Source: Rhodoferax sp. OV413 (lineage in GTDB: Bacteria > Pseudomonadota > Gammaproteobacteria > Burkholderiales > Burkholderiaceae_C). Taken from it: a DNA stretch of 39,532 nt. The stretch is taken from positions 1-39,532 of the forward strand of contig NZ_CAMCVG010000013.1 of assembly GCF_945881795.1 (NCBI RefSeq). Direction: 5' to 3'. Below, piece by piece: positions 17,504 to 27,031 of this stretch. The first letter of the stretch is position 1; each line of letters opens with the position of its first letter. The notes beneath the pieces are model-generated. The model made no database searches. It saw only the letters and a program-made list of their open reading frames with translations, and was not told where the DNA came from. The translations under genes were made by a program, and so were the position numbers.

Positions 17504-18418
17504 TCACAGGTGCTGGAGTGCGGCGCCGAGTGCGCGGTAGCCATTGCGAACCGCCAGCAGCTCGCCGTTTTCCAGCGGACTCAGCGGTACGCGCACATTC
17601 AGCCAGGTGTTGTCGCCGGTTTGCTCGGCGAGCATGGCTTTGTACACGCTGACAAAGGGCATGCCGGGCCGGATCGTGAGCACCCTGAGTAAATCGAGCA
17701 CCAGTTGCTCATCGGCATAGGCCACCTTGTCGGGGCGGCTCATCACCCGCTTCATCAGGCGGGGGGCGATGTTAGAGAGCCCGTTGATGGATCCCGAGCC
17801 GCCCCGGGCCATGACCGGCGCAACATGCGGCTCGGTACCCACCAGAATCGACAGGTCGGGGAATGCGCGCGCCAGGCCGTAGGCGTGTTCCATGTTGCCG
17901 CTGCTGTCTTTCACGCCCACCACCTGCCCCGGGTGCGCAGTCACCAGATCCTTGATAGCCGCGTGAGAAAAGCCGTAAGCGCTCATTGCTGGAAAGTGAT
18001 AAAGCAGCAGCTTCAATTCGTCGTTGCCGATACCGCGTACCACCCGGGATACGACCTGCACGACGCCGGCGTCCTTGGGTTGTTTGAAGTAAAACGGCGG
18101 CATCAGCATCGCGCGGTGTACGCCCAGTCCGCTGGCGTGGCGTCCCAGCGCAATCGCATCATCCAGCGCCAGCGCAGTGAGGTTGACGATGATCTGTTCG
18201 GGCGGCATGCCGTCATTGAGCAGGGCCTGCAGCAATCCCTGTCGCTCGGCCACGGTGAAGGCGGGCCCTTCTCCGGTGGTTCCAAATAGGGTGATGCCGT
18301 CGCACCCGGCGGCCCGCATGCGCCGCGCATGTGCCAGCGCACGCCGCGTGTCGATCGCACCATCCGCTCCCACCGGCGTCAGCAGTGCGGGCCATAAGCC
18401 ATGGATGTCGGGGTGCAC
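17504..18418 (-). CDS. DapA-family (dihydrodipicolinate synthase-like) aldolase
   Basis: The 304-residue TIM-barrel protein is from the pyruvate-dependent class I aldolase superfamily. It shows LFGTTGEGPAFTVAER (about 45-59, pyruvate-carboxylate binding), Tyr140 in LLLYHFP and the Schiff-base Lys170 in VGVKDSSGN. In true dihydrodipicolinate synthase the tyrosine motif is YN-x-P followed by an Arg that binds the second substrate. Here it is YHFPAMS with no Arg, so a lysine-biosynthetic role is unlikely. A catabolic sugar-acid or hydroxyproline-type function is more plausible. I chose GTG at 18418, which has AAGGAA 7 bases upstream; an in-frame ATG at 18469 would add 17 residues without family support. 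It heads the block that contains the TRAP remnant and gabD. Confidence 0.82.
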   Translation of the reverse strand: MHPDIHGLWPALLTPVGADGAIDTRRALAHARRMRAAGCDGITLFGTTGEGPAFTVAERQGLLQALLNDGMPPEQIIVNLTALALDDAIALGRHASGLGVHRAMLMPPFYFKQPKDAGVVQVVSRVVRGIGNDELKLLLYHFPAMSAYGFSHAAIKDLVTAHPGQVVGVKDSSGNMEHAYGLARAFPDLSILVGTEPHVAPVMARGGSGSINGLSNIAPRLMKRVMSRPDKVAYADEQLVLDLLRVLTIRPGMPFVSVYKAMLAEQTGDNTWLNVRVPLSPLENGELLAVRNGYRALGAALQHL

Positions 18419-18541
18419 AACGCGTTTCCTTGAATGTTTTAGTTTTCCCGCCGTGCGACTGTCCCGCACTCAGGTTGTCAGGCGTCGATGTTTTCGCCCA
18501 AAGCGCCCCCCGCGCAACAGGAAAAACCCTTGTGAAGGTCG

Positions 18542-18571
18542 CGTTTTCGCCCCCGCGAAGGCGCGAAAACG
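18542..18571. other. Inverted repeat in the alaS upstream region
   Basis: CGTTTTCGC (18542-18550) and GCGAAAACG (18563-18571) form a perfect 9-base inverted repeat with a 12-base centre. It lies 52-81 bases before alaS, in the gap shared with the divergent aldolase gene. It could be an operator or a leader hairpin for alaS. It has no T run, so it is not a standard terminator. Confidence 0.45.
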
Positions 18572-18622
18572 GGCGGCGATAATAGCGGGCTCCATTGATC
18601 CATCCCTCGAAGAAATTCCGAC

Positions 18623-21274
<2,652 letters not shown>

Positions 21275-21301
21275 GCGCCCGACCGTTGAGCGGTGAAGCG
21301 C

Positions 21302-21706
21302 CTACCGCGCCTCGAGCCGCTGCGCCAGCGCCTGCGCCTCGGCATCAGCCACGCTGCGGGCGCCCGCTTCGCTGCTTGCGTGCAGCAGGCGGCGCAAGGT
21401 GTCCAGGTGCGGCGTGACGGTACCAAAAAACCGGGCGTCTGCGCCGTGCGCAATCAGCAGGGTGGGGAAGTTTTCGACCTCGATCGGGTCAACAAAATCG
21501 GCCTCGTCTTCCACATCGACCCACACAAATCGCGCTCCTGCAAATTCAGTTTGCAGGGCGGCGAACAGGGGGCGGTACTCGGTGCAGGTGCCGCACCATT
21601 GGGCGCACAGGCAGGCGACCAGCAGGCCGGAAAAATCAGTGGTGCCGGCGCTAGCGGTGAGGGCAGTGGCGGAGGTTGTAGTGGGCTCTGGCATACGCTG
21701 GCTCAT
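21302..21706 (-). CDS. Thioredoxin family protein
   Basis: The 134-residue protein with a thioredoxin fold carries the active site WCGTC at 37-41 and the cis-proline in VENFPTLLI. The CGTC motif differs from the CGPC of classical thioredoxin. The first 20 residues are Ser/Thr-rich and not a convincing signal peptide, so it probably acts in the cytoplasm as a disulfide reductase. The segment FVWVDVEDEADFVDPIEVENFPTLLI is typical of a Burkholderiales subgroup. It is divergent from fpr, sharing a 120-base control region, which hints at a shared redox-stress role (inference). Confidence 0.88.
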   Translation of the reverse strand: MSQRMPEPTTTSATALTASAGTTDFSGLLVACLCAQWCGTCTEYRPLFAALQTEFAGARFVWVDVEDEADFVDPIEVENFPTLLIAHGADARFFGTVTPHLDTLRRLLHASSEAGARSVADAEAQALAQRLEAR

Positions 21707-21826
21707 GAGTCAAATCAATATCGCTATATCAGGCTTCGTGGGTATGAAGTTTTACAATAGAGGGTTCCGCCCCAGGCCGTGTCCGGCCTTGTGGTGCGCC
21801 CCATTTTGACCCCCAACAAGGCCCCC

Positions 21827-22603
21827 ATGAGTGCATTTCTGGAAGAAACAGTTTTAAGCGTACACCACTGGACAGACCGCTTGTTCAGCTTCACCACCAC
21901 GCGGGACCCGGCGCTGCGTTTTTCGAACGGCCACTTCACCATGATTGGATTGATGCAGGACAACGGCAAGCCGCTGCTGCGCGCCTATTCCATCGTCAGC
22001 GCCAATTACGAGGAACACCTTGAGTTCTTGAGCATCAAGGTGCAAGACGGCCCGCTCACCTCGCGGCTGCAGCACATCCAGGTCGGCGACAAGATTGTGG
22101 TGGGCCGCAAGCCCACGGGGACCTTGCTGATTGACTACCTCCTGCCTGGCAAAAACCTGTACCTGCTGGGCAGCGGCACCGGGCTTGCGCCTTTCTTGAG
22201 CGTGGTGCGCGATCCTGAGACCTACGAAAAGTTTGAAAAAGTCATCGTGGTGCACGGCGTGCGCGAGGTCAAAGAACTGGCCTACTACGACTACTTCAAA
22301 ACCGAGCTGCCGCAGCACGAGTTCCTGGGTGAGATGGTCACCAAGCAGATGCTCTACTACCCGACCGTCACCCGCGAAGCCTTTGAGCACCAGGGCCGCA
22401 TCACCACGCTGATTGAATCGAACAAGCTGCCCGCTGACCTGGGCCTGCCGCCGCTGGACCCGGCTGTTGACCGCATCATGATTTGCGGCAGCCCCGGCCT
22501 GAATAAAGACATGCGCGAAATCCTCGACGCCAAAGGCTTCAAGGAAGGCAACACCACCACGCCGGGCGACTACGTGGTGGAGCGTGCGTTCGTCGAGCAA
22601 TAA
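21827..22603 (+). CDS. fpr: Ferredoxin--NADP+ reductase
   Basis: This 258-residue FAD enzyme exchanges electrons between NADPH and ferredoxin or flavodoxin. FAD-binding motif RAYSIVSANYEEHLEF sits at about 47-62. The NADP-binding loop GSGTGLAPFLSVVRDPETYEKF follows, and later come ICGSPGLNKDMREIL and a C-terminal YVVERAFVEQ matching subclass I/Fpr enzymes of proteobacteria. I chose the ATG at 21827 (AAGG upstream, starts MSAFLEE as in the family); the frame is open 16 codons further. A strong terminator follows. fpr supplies reduced ferredoxin for Fe-S repair and oxidative-stress defence. Confidence 0.95.
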   Translation: MSAFLEETVLSVHHWTDRLFSFTTTRDPALRFSNGHFTMIGLMQDNGKPLLRAYSIVSANYEEHLEFLSIKVQDGPLTSRLQHIQVGDKIVVGRKPTGTLLIDYLLPGKNLYLLGSGTGLAPFLSVVRDPETYEKFEKVIVVHGVREVKELAYYDYFKTELPQHEFLGEMVTKQMLYYPTVTREAFEHQGRITTLIESNKLPADLGLPPLDPAVDRIMICGSPGLNKDMREILDAKGFKEGNTTTPGDYVVERAFVEQ

Positions 22604-22637
22604 GACGATGGGCTCGGGTGAGCCGCCTCGACGGATG

Positions 22638-22662
22638 AAAGGCCTGCTTGCAGGCCTTTTTT
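22638..22662 (+). terminator. Rho-independent terminator of fpr
   Basis: The perfect 10-base stem AAAGGCCTGC / GCAGGCCTTT with a 2-3 base loop runs into TTTTTT. It lies 35 bases after the fpr stop. Its far end overlaps the stop of the converging TIGR03643 gene. Confidence 0.92.
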
Positions 22663-22909
22663 ATGCCTGGCGGGTGTGGCGGGCGCGGTGCCGCTGTACC
22701 TCGGGCGAGCGAAGCGCGCGGTGCTTGGTCACCCGCCCGGCCATGCGTTTGCGCCACATGCGGAACGAGCTGGGCTTCATGTGGGAGCGCATCAAGGCAA
22801 TCACGCCCGATTCATTCAAACCGAATTGCACCTCGATGGACTCGAACGGCGTGCGGTCCTCCCACGCCATCTCGACGATGCGGGAAACGTCTGCGTCGGT
22901 AAGCGTCAT
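22661..22909 (-). CDS. TIGR03643 family protein
   Basis: The 82-residue basic protein matches the TIGR03643 family pattern: SRIVEMAWEDRTPFESIEVQFGL, then VIALMRSHMKPSSFRMWRKRMAGRVTKHRALR. The first half looks like a helix-turn-helix (AWEDRTPFESIEVQFGLNESGVIALMR), the second is Arg/Lys-rich. That would fit nucleic-acid binding, but no function is established. From memory, relatives often occur near photolyase or cryptochrome-like genes; none is in this window. The start codon overlaps the stop of the DUF3429 gene as ATGA, so the two are translationally coupled. I rejected the longer open frame to 23416 because it covers the DUF3429 gene out of frame. Confidence 0.85.
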   Translation of the reverse strand: MTLTDADVSRIVEMAWEDRTPFESIEVQFGLNESGVIALMRSHMKPSSFRMWRKRMAGRVTKHRALRSPEVQRHRARHTRQA

Positions 22910-23376
22910 GCGACCTGACTGCCTGACAGCAGGCTCAGGGCCGCCACCACACTCAGGTGCAGCCGCATACCCAGCCATGCGCCCAAACCATAGGCCGGGT
23001 AGATGCGCCGATCTACCGCCAGACAAATGCCCAGCAGCAGGGCCACCGTGACCAGCCCTTGCGATACGGGCATCAGCAATGCCACCCACGCCACCAGGCT
23101 GGGAAACACCCCCCACAAAAACGGACCCGCTTGCAGCGCGAGCGGCCCGCGCATCGCCAGGCCCCAGTGGATCGCGCCCAGGAAGCTGGCAATCGCTGCT
23201 CCGTAGGCCAGCAGGGCAAAGGCCGCCTGCCCACGGTAGGCCGCCGGCGCCATCCAGGCAGCCGCGGCCAGCGCGACGAAGGGAATCAAACCGGCATAAC
23301 CCAGTGCTGCCGCCCAGCGGGGCAGGGGAGCGTCTTGCAGCGGAGTATTGGGCAGTGTTTCGGGCAGTGTGCTCAT
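22906..23376 (-). CDS. DUF3429 family integral membrane protein
   Basis: The 156-residue hydrophobic protein has about five membrane segments (roughly 20-42, 51-72, 84-103, 106-124, 137-153). The FLGAIHWGLAM stretch near residues 65-75, with a membrane-embedded His-Trp, is characteristic of DUF3429. Function is unknown. It overlaps the upstream Cys-rich gene by ATGA at its start and the downstream TIGR03643 gene by ATGA at its end, so the three form one translationally coupled unit. I chose the ATG at 23376 because the upstream extension of the frame is a shadow of the Cys-rich gene. Confidence 0.85.
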   Translation of the reverse strand: MSTLPETLPNTPLQDAPLPRWAAALGYAGLIPFVALAAAAWMAPAAYRGQAAFALLAYGAAIASFLGAIHWGLAMRGPLALQAGPFLWGVFPSLVAWVALLMPVSQGLVTVALLLGICLAVDRRIYPAYGLGAWLGMRLHLSVVAALSLLSGSQVA

Positions 23377-23579
23377 GGTGTATCGCCTGATCCTGACCCG
23401 GCATCTGCCCATCCACCGGCAGACCCTAGGGCCGACCCAGGGGCCGCATCTGACAGCGCATCTAAGGGCGGGCGGCACATGGCGGTGCCGTTCCATTGCT
23501 GGCCGCACCAGCACAGTCCCTCTGCGTTGATGATGCAGGTGCCGGTGCCGGTGCCGCAGCAGCGTTCGTCGTCTTCCAT
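23373..23579 (-). CDS. Cysteine-rich mini-protein of unknown function
   Basis: The 68-residue protein has six Cys (7, 8, 15, 23, 25, 35) in a compact block: CCGTGTGTCI, GLCWCGQQWNG and MCRPP. A tail of about 30 residues rich in Ala, Gly, Ser and Asp follows. No signal peptide is present, so the cysteines probably bind metal (zinc or iron-sulfur) in the cytoplasm. The ATG at 23579 has AGGAC in good position. Its stop overlaps the start of the DUF3429 gene (ATGA). I do not recognise a named family, though I believe similar proteins exist in Comamonadaceae. The frame continues upstream without a ribosome-binding site. Confidence 0.7.
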   Translation of the reverse strand: MEDDERCCGTGTGTCIINAEGLCWCGQQWNGTAMCRPPLDALSDAAPGSALGSAGGWADAGSGSGDTP

Positions 23580-23712
23580 GGGGTGTCCTGAATATCCGTG
23601 TGAAACAAAATCGTGGGCCGCTGTGGCAGCATCCGTGGCTTCAATTTTGCTGGAATCAGCACCGCCCGTTTGCGGGGGGGCTTTTTCCCTGACTTCAGAA
23701 AGCCAGTTCACC

Positions 23713-24072
23713 ATGTCCGCTCTCAATGTTTTAGGCACTGCGCTACAGGCCTGCTCGTACGACCCGCTGACAGGTTATTTTCGCGACGGTTGCTGCAACA
23801 CCGATGCGCACGATCACGGCACCCATGTGGTGTGCGCCAAGGTCACCGCCGAGTTCCTTGCGTACTCTCTGAAGCGCGGGAACGATCTGGTCACCCCCCG
23901 GCCGGAGTACCGCTTTTCCGGTCTGCGCCCCGGGGACCGCTGGTGCCTGTGCGTCAACCGTTGGCTGGAGGCGCTGGAGGCCGGCGTCGCGCCGCCGGTG
24001 CATCTGGAGGCCACCAACGCCCATGCACTCGAGCGTGTGGGCCTCGATCAGCTAAAGGAATACGCGCTCTAG
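23713..24072 (+). CDS. DUF2237 family protein
   Basis: The 119-residue protein is a clear match to DUF2237: NVLGTALQACSYDPLTGYFRDGCC, DHGTHVVCAKVTAEFLAYSLKRGNDLVTP and FSGLRPGDRWCLCVNRWLEAL. The many conserved Cys, His and Asp suggest metal binding, but no function is established. It is divergent from the Cys-rich mini-protein gene, with 133 bases between. The small lipocalin gene follows 51 bases downstream in the same direction. Confidence 0.92.
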   Translation: MSALNVLGTALQACSYDPLTGYFRDGCCNTDAHDHGTHVVCAKVTAEFLAYSLKRGNDLVTPRPEYRFSGLRPGDRWCLCVNRWLEALEAGVAPPVHLEATNAHALERVGLDQLKEYAL

Positions 24073-24123
24073 GTCGGTGCGCTGCCGCACACCGCGATGT
24101 GTGTTCCTAGGCATACTGGGGGC

Positions 24124-24684
24124 ATGAAAAACAAACTTCTTCTGGTGTGTCTGGGCTTGGTGTGGGGTTTGGACCCGGGCTGGGTTCATGCGGGGCAACC
24201 CGCCGTGCCGGCGCCACTCCAGCCGGTTGAAAGCATCGAGCTGCCTCGCTACATGGGCACCTGGTACGAGATTGCCAAGTACCCCAACAGCTTTCAGAAA
24301 AAATGCTTCCGCAACACCCGTGCGGACTACCAGGCGCAGCCCGATGGCACGGTCCGGGTGCTCAACCGCTGCGTGACCGCGGACGGACAGACCACCGAGG
24401 CGGTGGGCTCCGCACGCCAACCGGGGCCTGCCAGCTCGCCCAAGCTGGAGGTGCGCTTTGCACCGTCGTGGTTGTCGTTTCTGCCGTTTGTCTGGGGCGA
24501 TTACTGGGTGATTGACATCGACCCGCAGTACCGTCTGGTGGCGGTGAGCGAGCCCAAGCGAGAGTACCTGTGGATCCTGTCCCGCACCTCGCGGGTGGAC
24601 TACGCGGTCTACCAGGCGCTGTTGGGCCGCCTGGCGCAGCGCGGGTTTGATATTGAGCGACTCGAGTCGAGCCCGCAGGACTAG
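24124..24684 (+). CDS. Periplasmic lipocalin (Blc-like)
   Basis: The 186-residue protein of the bacterial lipocalin family binds hydrophobic molecules such as lysophospholipids in a beta barrel. An N-terminal signal peptide (KNKLLLVCLGLVWGL, likely cleavage after VHA at 23) is present. There is no lipobox Cys, so unlike E. coli Blc it is probably soluble in the periplasm. The lipocalin motif GTWYEIAKYPNSFQKKC sits at 45-61. A second Cys83 can form the conserved disulfide with Cys61. YWVIDIDPQYRLVAVSEPKREYLWILSR matches the later strands. I chose the ATG at 24124 so that the signal peptide is at the N-terminus. It converges with dinG. Confidence 0.93.
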   Translation: MKNKLLLVCLGLVWGLDPGWVHAGQPAVPAPLQPVESIELPRYMGTWYEIAKYPNSFQKKCFRNTRADYQAQPDGTVRVLNRCVTADGQTTEAVGSARQPGPASSPKLEVRFAPSWLSFLPFVWGDYWVIDIDPQYRLVAVSEPKREYLWILSRTSRVDYAVYQALLGRLAQRGFDIERLESSPQD

Positions 24685-24736
24685 CGAGCGGGCGGCGAAC
24701 ACGCCTGCAGGCGCAACCCAAGCCGGCCGGCGCGCC

Positions 24737-26908
24737 TTAATCCGGTAGCCGAGCTTCCAGCCGGTAGGCCGGCAGGCCCGCGAGCATGCGCTTGCCGTAG
24801 CTGGTTTGGGTGAGCCGCTTGTCGTAGCAGATCACGCGGGCGAGGTCTTCTTCGGTGCGGATGGCGCGGCCTGTCCATTGCAGGAGTTTCACGCCGGTGG
24901 CCGGAATCACCAGCTCGTTGAACGGGTCGCGGCCCACGCTGCGCAGCCATTCGGCGCGGGCTTCGTCCACCGGGTCGCTGGGCGGCGCAAAAGGCAACTT
25001 GGCAATAAACACCGTCTCGCACAGCGCGCCAGGCAGGTCCAGACCTTCACCAAAGCTCTGCAGCCCGAACAACACCGAGGGCAGTCCGCCCTCAACCCGC
25101 TCGGCATGTGCGGCCAAAAGACGCGTGCGCGACTGCGTGCCCTGCACCAGCACCATGTCCATCATGTGGCCGGGCAGCGCCTCGGTGGCAGCGCGCATCT
25201 GGGCGCGGCTGGTAAAAAGCACCAGCGCACCGCGGCGGACTTGCTCAATGTCGTCCATCAGCGCGCGCACCATCTCGGCGGTGTAGGCGTCTGCGTGTTT
25301 GGGGTCGGCCCGGGTGTGCACCACCGTCAGGCTGCCCTGCTTGGCGTAGTTGAAGGGGCTGGCCACCTCGATGGCAGAGACGTAGTTTTTGTTGGACAGG
25401 CCGGCTTCCTTCAGGAAGTAGTCGAAGCTGCCGCAGCTGGTGAGCGACGCGCTGGTCACAATCGCTCCGCGCACCTGGCTCCACAAAAATTGCCGCAACA
25501 GGTCGCCCGGCACGATGGGGCAGGCATGCGCGGTCAGGGTGAGGTAGCCGTTGTCGCTTTCGGCCTGCAGCCATTTGGCCAGCGGCTGTTCGCCATGTTC
25601 GAGCAGTAAGTTGGCGGTGCTCACCAGGCTGCCAAGGCGCGGCGCAATGCCACCGAGCTGCGCATACAGCTGCGCGCACAACACGGCCTGAGACGGATCG
25701 TCTTTGGCGATGGCTTTCACCGCCACACCCAGCTCCTCGAGTGCTTTGGACAATCCCGTGGCCTGTGCCTGAATCTGGCGCACCGGCTCATGCAGGGCTT
25801 CGGGCAAGGCGCCGTTGGCAAACCGCAAGGTGCCGTCGTTGCCCTCGCCGCGCGCGTTCTGCCCGGTGTGGGCCCACACCAGATCCATCGCCATGCGCGC
25901 CACCGACGTCAGCGCACCCTTGATCTGGCTGGTCACCGTCTGCACGTCTTCGCCCAAGTGCAGGGCGAGTTTGCCGGCCACTTCGCTCATGGTCTTGGGC
26001 ACCTTGTCCAGCCAGCGCAGGTTGGACAGGTCCATGCTGCTGGCGAACTGATCGAGCGCAACGGCGGGCAGGTGGTGCCCCTCGTCAAACACCACCAGGC
26101 AGTTGTCCAGGTCGGGCAGCGTCTTCATGCCCAGGCTTGCCAGCACCAGATCGTGGTTGGCCACGATGACCTGGGCCTCGGCGAGCCTGGTGCGGGCGTT
26201 GTAGTAGCTGCATTCTTTGTAGCGCGGGCAGTGGCGCGCGGTGCAGGTGTGACGCTCGGCTGCCACCGCCGACCAGTCGCGCGGGTCGGGGGTCTCGGCC
26301 AGCGTGTCGCGGTCGCCGTCCCAGCTGGCGGTGGCGAGCTGGTGGGCCATGTTCTCTAACAGGGCCTGGCGGCGTTCTTCCATGGCTTCTTGCGACAGGG
26401 CGCTGATCTTGGGCCGCGGCCTGTCGTCGCCGGCCAGGTCGTCAAACAAGTCTTCTTCGGCCGCACCGCTGCCCACCAGCCGCTCGAGTTTCACTTTGCA
26501 GACATAGCGGCCGCGGCCCTTGGCCAGTGCGAAGGCAAAGGGCTGGTCCATGGCGCGGGCCAGCCCCGGCAGGTCCTTGGTCATCAGCTGCTCTTGCAGC
26601 GCCACGGTGGCGGTGCTGATGATGACGCGGGTCTTGCGCTCCAGCGCCATGGCGATGGCGGTGCTGGCGTAGGCCGCGCTCTTGCCCACGCCGGTGCCGG
26701 CCTGAATGACCGCAATCGCTTTGGTGGGGTGGGGGTGTTCTCCCAAGGTGGCCTGCGCCAGCGTGGAAGCCACGACCCCGGCCATCTGGTGCTGGCCCGG
26801 GCGCCGCCGGAAGCCCGCCGTGCCGCCCACCACCTGGTCAAACGCTGCCAGCGCGTGGCGGGCCAGGGCCGCGCTCTCAGGCGCGAGGGTCGAAAAATCA
26901 GAACTCAA
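24737..26908 (-). CDS. dinG: ATP-dependent DNA helicase DinG
   Basis: The 723-residue superfamily 2, XPD-like helicase carries an iron-sulfur cluster. Walker A is IQAGTGVGKSAAYA. The cluster cysteines appear as YVCK and then CTARHCPRYKEC. The DEAH-type box is FDEGHHLP. C-terminal motifs include LFTSRAQMRAATEAL, LFGLQSFGEGLDLPG and QWTGRAIRTEED. It unwinds 5'-tailed duplexes, forks and R-loops, and in E. coli is damage-inducible and needed where replication meets transcription. Length agrees with the DinG family (about 700-720). I see no obvious LexA box upstream. Confidence 0.95.
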   Translation of the reverse strand: MSSDFSTLAPESAALARHALAAFDQVVGGTAGFRRRPGQHQMAGVVASTLAQATLGEHPHPTKAIAVIQAGTGVGKSAAYASTAIAMALERKTRVIISTATVALQEQLMTKDLPGLARAMDQPFAFALAKGRGRYVCKVKLERLVGSGAAEEDLFDDLAGDDRPRPKISALSQEAMEERRQALLENMAHQLATASWDGDRDTLAETPDPRDWSAVAAERHTCTARHCPRYKECSYYNARTRLAEAQVIVANHDLVLASLGMKTLPDLDNCLVVFDEGHHLPAVALDQFASSMDLSNLRWLDKVPKTMSEVAGKLALHLGEDVQTVTSQIKGALTSVARMAMDLVWAHTGQNARGEGNDGTLRFANGALPEALHEPVRQIQAQATGLSKALEELGVAVKAIAKDDPSQAVLCAQLYAQLGGIAPRLGSLVSTANLLLEHGEQPLAKWLQAESDNGYLTLTAHACPIVPGDLLRQFLWSQVRGAIVTSASLTSCGSFDYFLKEAGLSNKNYVSAIEVASPFNYAKQGSLTVVHTRADPKHADAYTAEMVRALMDDIEQVRRGALVLFTSRAQMRAATEALPGHMMDMVLVQGTQSRTRLLAAHAERVEGGLPSVLFGLQSFGEGLDLPGALCETVFIAKLPFAPPSDPVDEARAEWLRSVGRDPFNELVIPATGVKLLQWTGRAIRTEEDLARVICYDKRLTQTSYGKRMLAGLPAYRLEARLPD

Positions 26909-26950
26909 AAGTGGTGGCCGAAGTAGGGTGGCGAAGTGGTGGGCGATTAG

Positions 26951-26990
26951 GGGAGCAGAGGGGAGTCAAAGGGAGCCAAAGGGGCCCAAA
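26951..26990 (+). repeat. 10-base tandem repeat between dinG and pabBC
   Basis: Three exact-period units, GGGAGTCAAA, GGGAGCCAAA and GGGGCCCAAA (26961-26990), are preceded by a weaker unit at 26951-26960. The purine-rich run lies 42-81 bases upstream of the pabBC start in a 123-base divergent gap. One helical turn per unit suggests bending or protein binding, but nothing specific is recognised. Confidence 0.6.
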
Positions 26991-27031
26991 GAGGAGCGCT
27001 GACTATACCGGCTGGCCCGATAATTCCCCGA

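Noticed and set aside
22661-23416. 251-residue minus-strand protein ending in the TIGR03643 domain
   Set aside because: The N-terminal two thirds is the DUF3429 gene in another frame; the ATGA overlap marks the real TIGR03643 start at 22909.
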